Positions 5,975 to 8,056 of a DNA stretch of 8,056 nt are shown here, piece after piece. The DNA comes from an uncultured bacterium (GTDB lineage Bacteria; Planctomycetota; UBA1135; GCA-002686595): assembly GCA_902826945.1 (NCBI GenBank), contig CADEGS010000201.1, positions 1-8,056 on the forward strand, in the 5' to 3' direction. Within the stretch, counting starts at the first letter, position 1. Each line of letters begins with the position of its first letter. The notes beneath the pieces are model-generated. The model made no database searches, was not told the DNA's origin, and was given only the letters and a program-made list of their open reading frames with translations. The translations under genes and the position numbers were made by a program.

Positions 5975-7270
5975 GTGGCGGTCGAGCGCATCGTCGTCGG
6001 CGCGGGCGCCGCGGGGCTGTGGTGCGCGGCGCGCTCGGCGGAGCGCGGGGCGCGCGTGCTCGTGCTCGAGAAGACGCCGCGCACCGGCACGAAGGTGCTC
6101 GCGAGCGGCGGCACGCGCTGCAACCTGACGACCACGCTCGGCCCCGACCAGGCGGCGGCCCTGTTCGGGCCGCGCGCGGAGCGCTTCCTGCGCCCGGCGC
6201 TGCGCGCGCTGCCGCCGCGCGCCGTGCGCGAGCGCTTCGAGCGCCTGGGCGTGCCGAGCGTCGAGGCGCCGCTCGAGAAGGTCTTCCCCGCCAGCCAGCG
6301 CGCGCGCGACGTGCGCGACGCGCTCGAGCGCTGGGCGCGCGGCGCCGGCGCCGAGATCCGGCTCGCGAGCCCTGTGGTGGCGGTCGAGCGCGCGGACGCC
6401 CGCGAGGCGCGCTGGCGCGTGCGCTGCGCCGACGGCGCGGCGCACGAGGCGCGCGAGCTCGTGCTCGCGACCGGCGGCGCGAGCGTGCCGAAGAGCGGCA
6501 CGACCGGCGAGGGCTACGCCTGGCTGGCCGCGCTCGGCCTGCCCGTCGTCGCGCCGGTGCCGGCGCTCGTGCCGCTCGTCTCGCCCGCGCCGTGGGTGCA
6601 CGCCCTGACCGGCATCGCGCTGCAGGAGGTCGAGGCGCGCCTGCTCGCGCCCGGCGGGCGCGCGCTCGGCCGGCGCGCGCGGCCGGTCGTGTTCACGCAC
6701 CGCGGGATCAGCGGGCCGGGCGCGATGGACCTCTCCGAGCCCGTCGCTCGCGCGGCGCGCGACGCGCGCGAGGCGGGCGCCGCGCCGCCCGTCTTCGCGC
6801 TGGCGCTCGACCTCGCGCCCGCGCTCGAGCGCGAGGCGCTGCGCGCGCGGCTGCTCGAGGCGGCGGCGCGCCCCGGCCGGCCGCGCCTGTGGCGGGCCGT
6901 CTCGGAGCTCGGGCCGGAGCCCCTGCCGCGCCGGCTGGTCGAGGCGCTGCTCGCGCGCGCGGGCGTGCCGGACCCCGAGCGCCCCGCCGCCGAGCTGCGC
7001 CGCGACGAGCGCCACGCGCTGGTCGAGACGCTCAAGGGCCTGGCCGTGCCGGTGCACGACACGCTCGGCTTCGACGCGGCCGAGGTCACCGCCGGCGGGC
7101 TCGCGCTCGACGCGCTCGACCCGCGCTCGCTGCGCGTCAACGCGCTCCCGGGCCTGTTCGTGATCGGCGAGCTGCTCGACCGCGCCGGGCCGATCGGCGG
7201 GCTCAACTTCCAGGCCGCCTTCGCGGAGGCGGAGCTGGCTGCGCTCGCGGCGGGCGCGCCCGCGCCGTAG
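5975..7270 (+). CDS. NAD(P)/FAD-dependent flavoprotein, BaiN/HI0933 (YhiN-like) family
   Basis: Predicted soluble FAD-binding oxidoreductase of 431 residues, close to the usual 390-430. Family members are mostly uncharacterised; they include BaiN, a bile-acid dehydrogenase of gut clostridia, and are often mislabelled aminoacetone oxidases. Motifs in order: dinucleotide-binding GAGAAG (9-14) with acidic Glu32 ending strand 2 (VLVLEK); [15 protein letters not shown] (38-52); [17 protein letters not shown] (165-181); [15 protein letters not shown] (240-254); [14 protein letters not shown] (370-383); and C-terminal FAD contacts [21 protein letters not shown] (393-413, listed as [10 protein letters not shown] plus GPIGGLNFQ). 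The second motif has SGGTRCN where the family usually has SGGGRCN. The GTG at 5975 is chosen because the Rossmann strand (VERIVVGAG) starts 2 residues later and there is no closer start. There is no Shine-Dalgarno, and upstream frame extension would run through the divergent promoter. The physiological substrate is unknown. Confidence 0.9.
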   Translation: MAVERIVVGAGAAGLWCAARSAERGARVLVLEKTPRTGTKVLASGGTRCNLTTTLGPDQAAALFGPRAERFLRPALRALPPRAVRERFERLGVPSVEAPLEKVFPASQRARDVRDALERWARGAGAEIRLASPVVAVERADAREARWRVRCADGAAHEARELVLATGGASVPKSGTTGEGYAWLAALGLPVVAPVPALVPLVSPAPWVHALTGIALQEVEARLLAPGGRALGRRARPVVFTHRGISGPGAMDLSEPVARAARDAREAGAAPPVFALALDLAPALEREALRARLLEAAARPGRPRLWRAVSELGPEPLPRRLVEALLARAGVPDPERPAAELRRDERHALVETLKGLAVPVHDTLGFDAAEVTAGGLALDALDPRSLRVNALPGLFVIGELLDRAGPIGGLNFQAAFAEAELAALAAGAPAP

Positions 7271-7413
7271 CCCCCGGCGCGCGGCACGCGAATCGCTCCC
7301 CCCTCCCTGGCCGCGTCCCGCGTTCGGGCCTCCCCCCGCGGGCCGGCCTCTCCAGGACACTTCCCCGGGGCGCGTTTCGCTCCTGCGCAGGTGCCTCCGC
7401 GCGCGGCGCTGCC

Positions 7414-7419
7414 TATCCT
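7414..7419 (+). promoter_or_regulatory. Candidate -10 box of the transketolase gene
   Basis: TATCCT, a 4-of-6 match to TATAAT, would start transcription near 7426 and give a leader of about 32 bases, enough to include the Shine-Dalgarno. A -35 placed 17 bases upstream (GTGCCT, 7391-7396) matches only 3 of 6, so the promoter call rests mainly on the -10 and its position. Confidence 0.3.
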
Positions 7420-7445
7420 CGCCCCGAACGGCCTCCCCCCTGCAC

Positions 7446-7450
7446 GAGGA
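7446..7450 (+). promoter_or_regulatory. Shine-Dalgarno of the transketolase gene
   Basis: GAGGA lies 7 bases before the ATG at 7458, which is ideal spacing and confirms this start. Confidence 0.65.
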
Positions 7451-7457
7451 CCCCCGC

Positions 7458-8056
<599 letters not shown>

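Larger units (their letters stand above)
7271..7457. other. C-rich intergenic spacer before the transketolase gene
   Basis: The largest spacer in the window, 187 bases. It has three tracts of six C preceded by T (7298-7303, 7332-7337, 7435-7440) and short palindromes such as CCCGCGGG and CCCCGGGG. A few AT-containing words (GAATCG, GTTCGG, GTTTCGC, TATCC) stand out from the background. I see no small gene, RNA or T-tract terminator in it. Confidence 0.6.

Noticed and set aside
5902..6501. Upstream extension of the SGNH hydrolase frame by about 200 codons
   Set aside because: This stretch lies opposite the flavoprotein gene and the divergent promoter. The translation is low-complexity and precedes the natural signal-anchor N-terminus beginning at GTG 5901.
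7250..7263. 14-base palindrome GCGGGCGCGCCCGC at the end of the flavoprotein gene as a terminator
   Set aside because: It lies inside the coding sequence (Ala-Gly-Ala-Pro codons), has no T-tract, and palindromes of G and C are expected often at this base composition.

Overview
The window is extremely G+C-rich bacterial chromosomal DNA (by eye about three quarters G+C or more, with GC-saturated third codon positions). It is densely coding, with six protein genes and spacers of at most 187 bases. No tRNA, rRNA, CRISPR array, insertion sequence or integrase was seen. The extreme base bias leaves long spurious open frames opposite almost every real gene, and these were excluded. The source is most likely an environmental Planctomycetota or Myxococcota-like lineage. 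The best hint is the C-terminal module of the secreted SGNH hydrolase, which resembles tails I associate with planctomycetal exported proteins. This is an inference from recall, not a search result.

Layout from left to right: (1) the 3' part of a VLCAD/ACAD9-like acyl-CoA dehydrogenase gene (+); (2) a full-length two-half chromate (CHR-family) transporter gene (+), 44 bases downstream and with a good Shine-Dalgarno; (3) a 94-base spacer holding a 24-base tandem repeat and an inverted repeat; (4) an MsbA-like type I ABC exporter half-transporter gene (+); (5) a 28-base convergent junction containing a GC-rich hairpin; (6) a gene (-) for a membrane-anchored SGNH/GDSL hydrolase with an IPT/TIG-like domain and a further C-terminal domain; (7) a 73-base divergent promoter region; (8) a BaiN/HI0933-family NAD(P)/FAD flavoprotein gene (+); (9) a 187-base C-rich spacer with a possible promoter; (10) the 5' third of a transketolase gene (+), running off the right edge.

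The genes do not form an obvious single pathway. Fatty-acid beta-oxidation, anion transport, lipid or drug export, extracytoplasmic ester or carbohydrate processing, a flavoprotein and central carbon metabolism simply lie next to each other. The region looks like ordinary chromosomal backbone. I found no convincing undescribed multi-gene system. The points most worth a second look are the domain architecture of the SGNH protein, the divergent promoter pair whose -10-like boxes would make both mRNAs leaderless, and the repeated C-tracts confined to the spacers.
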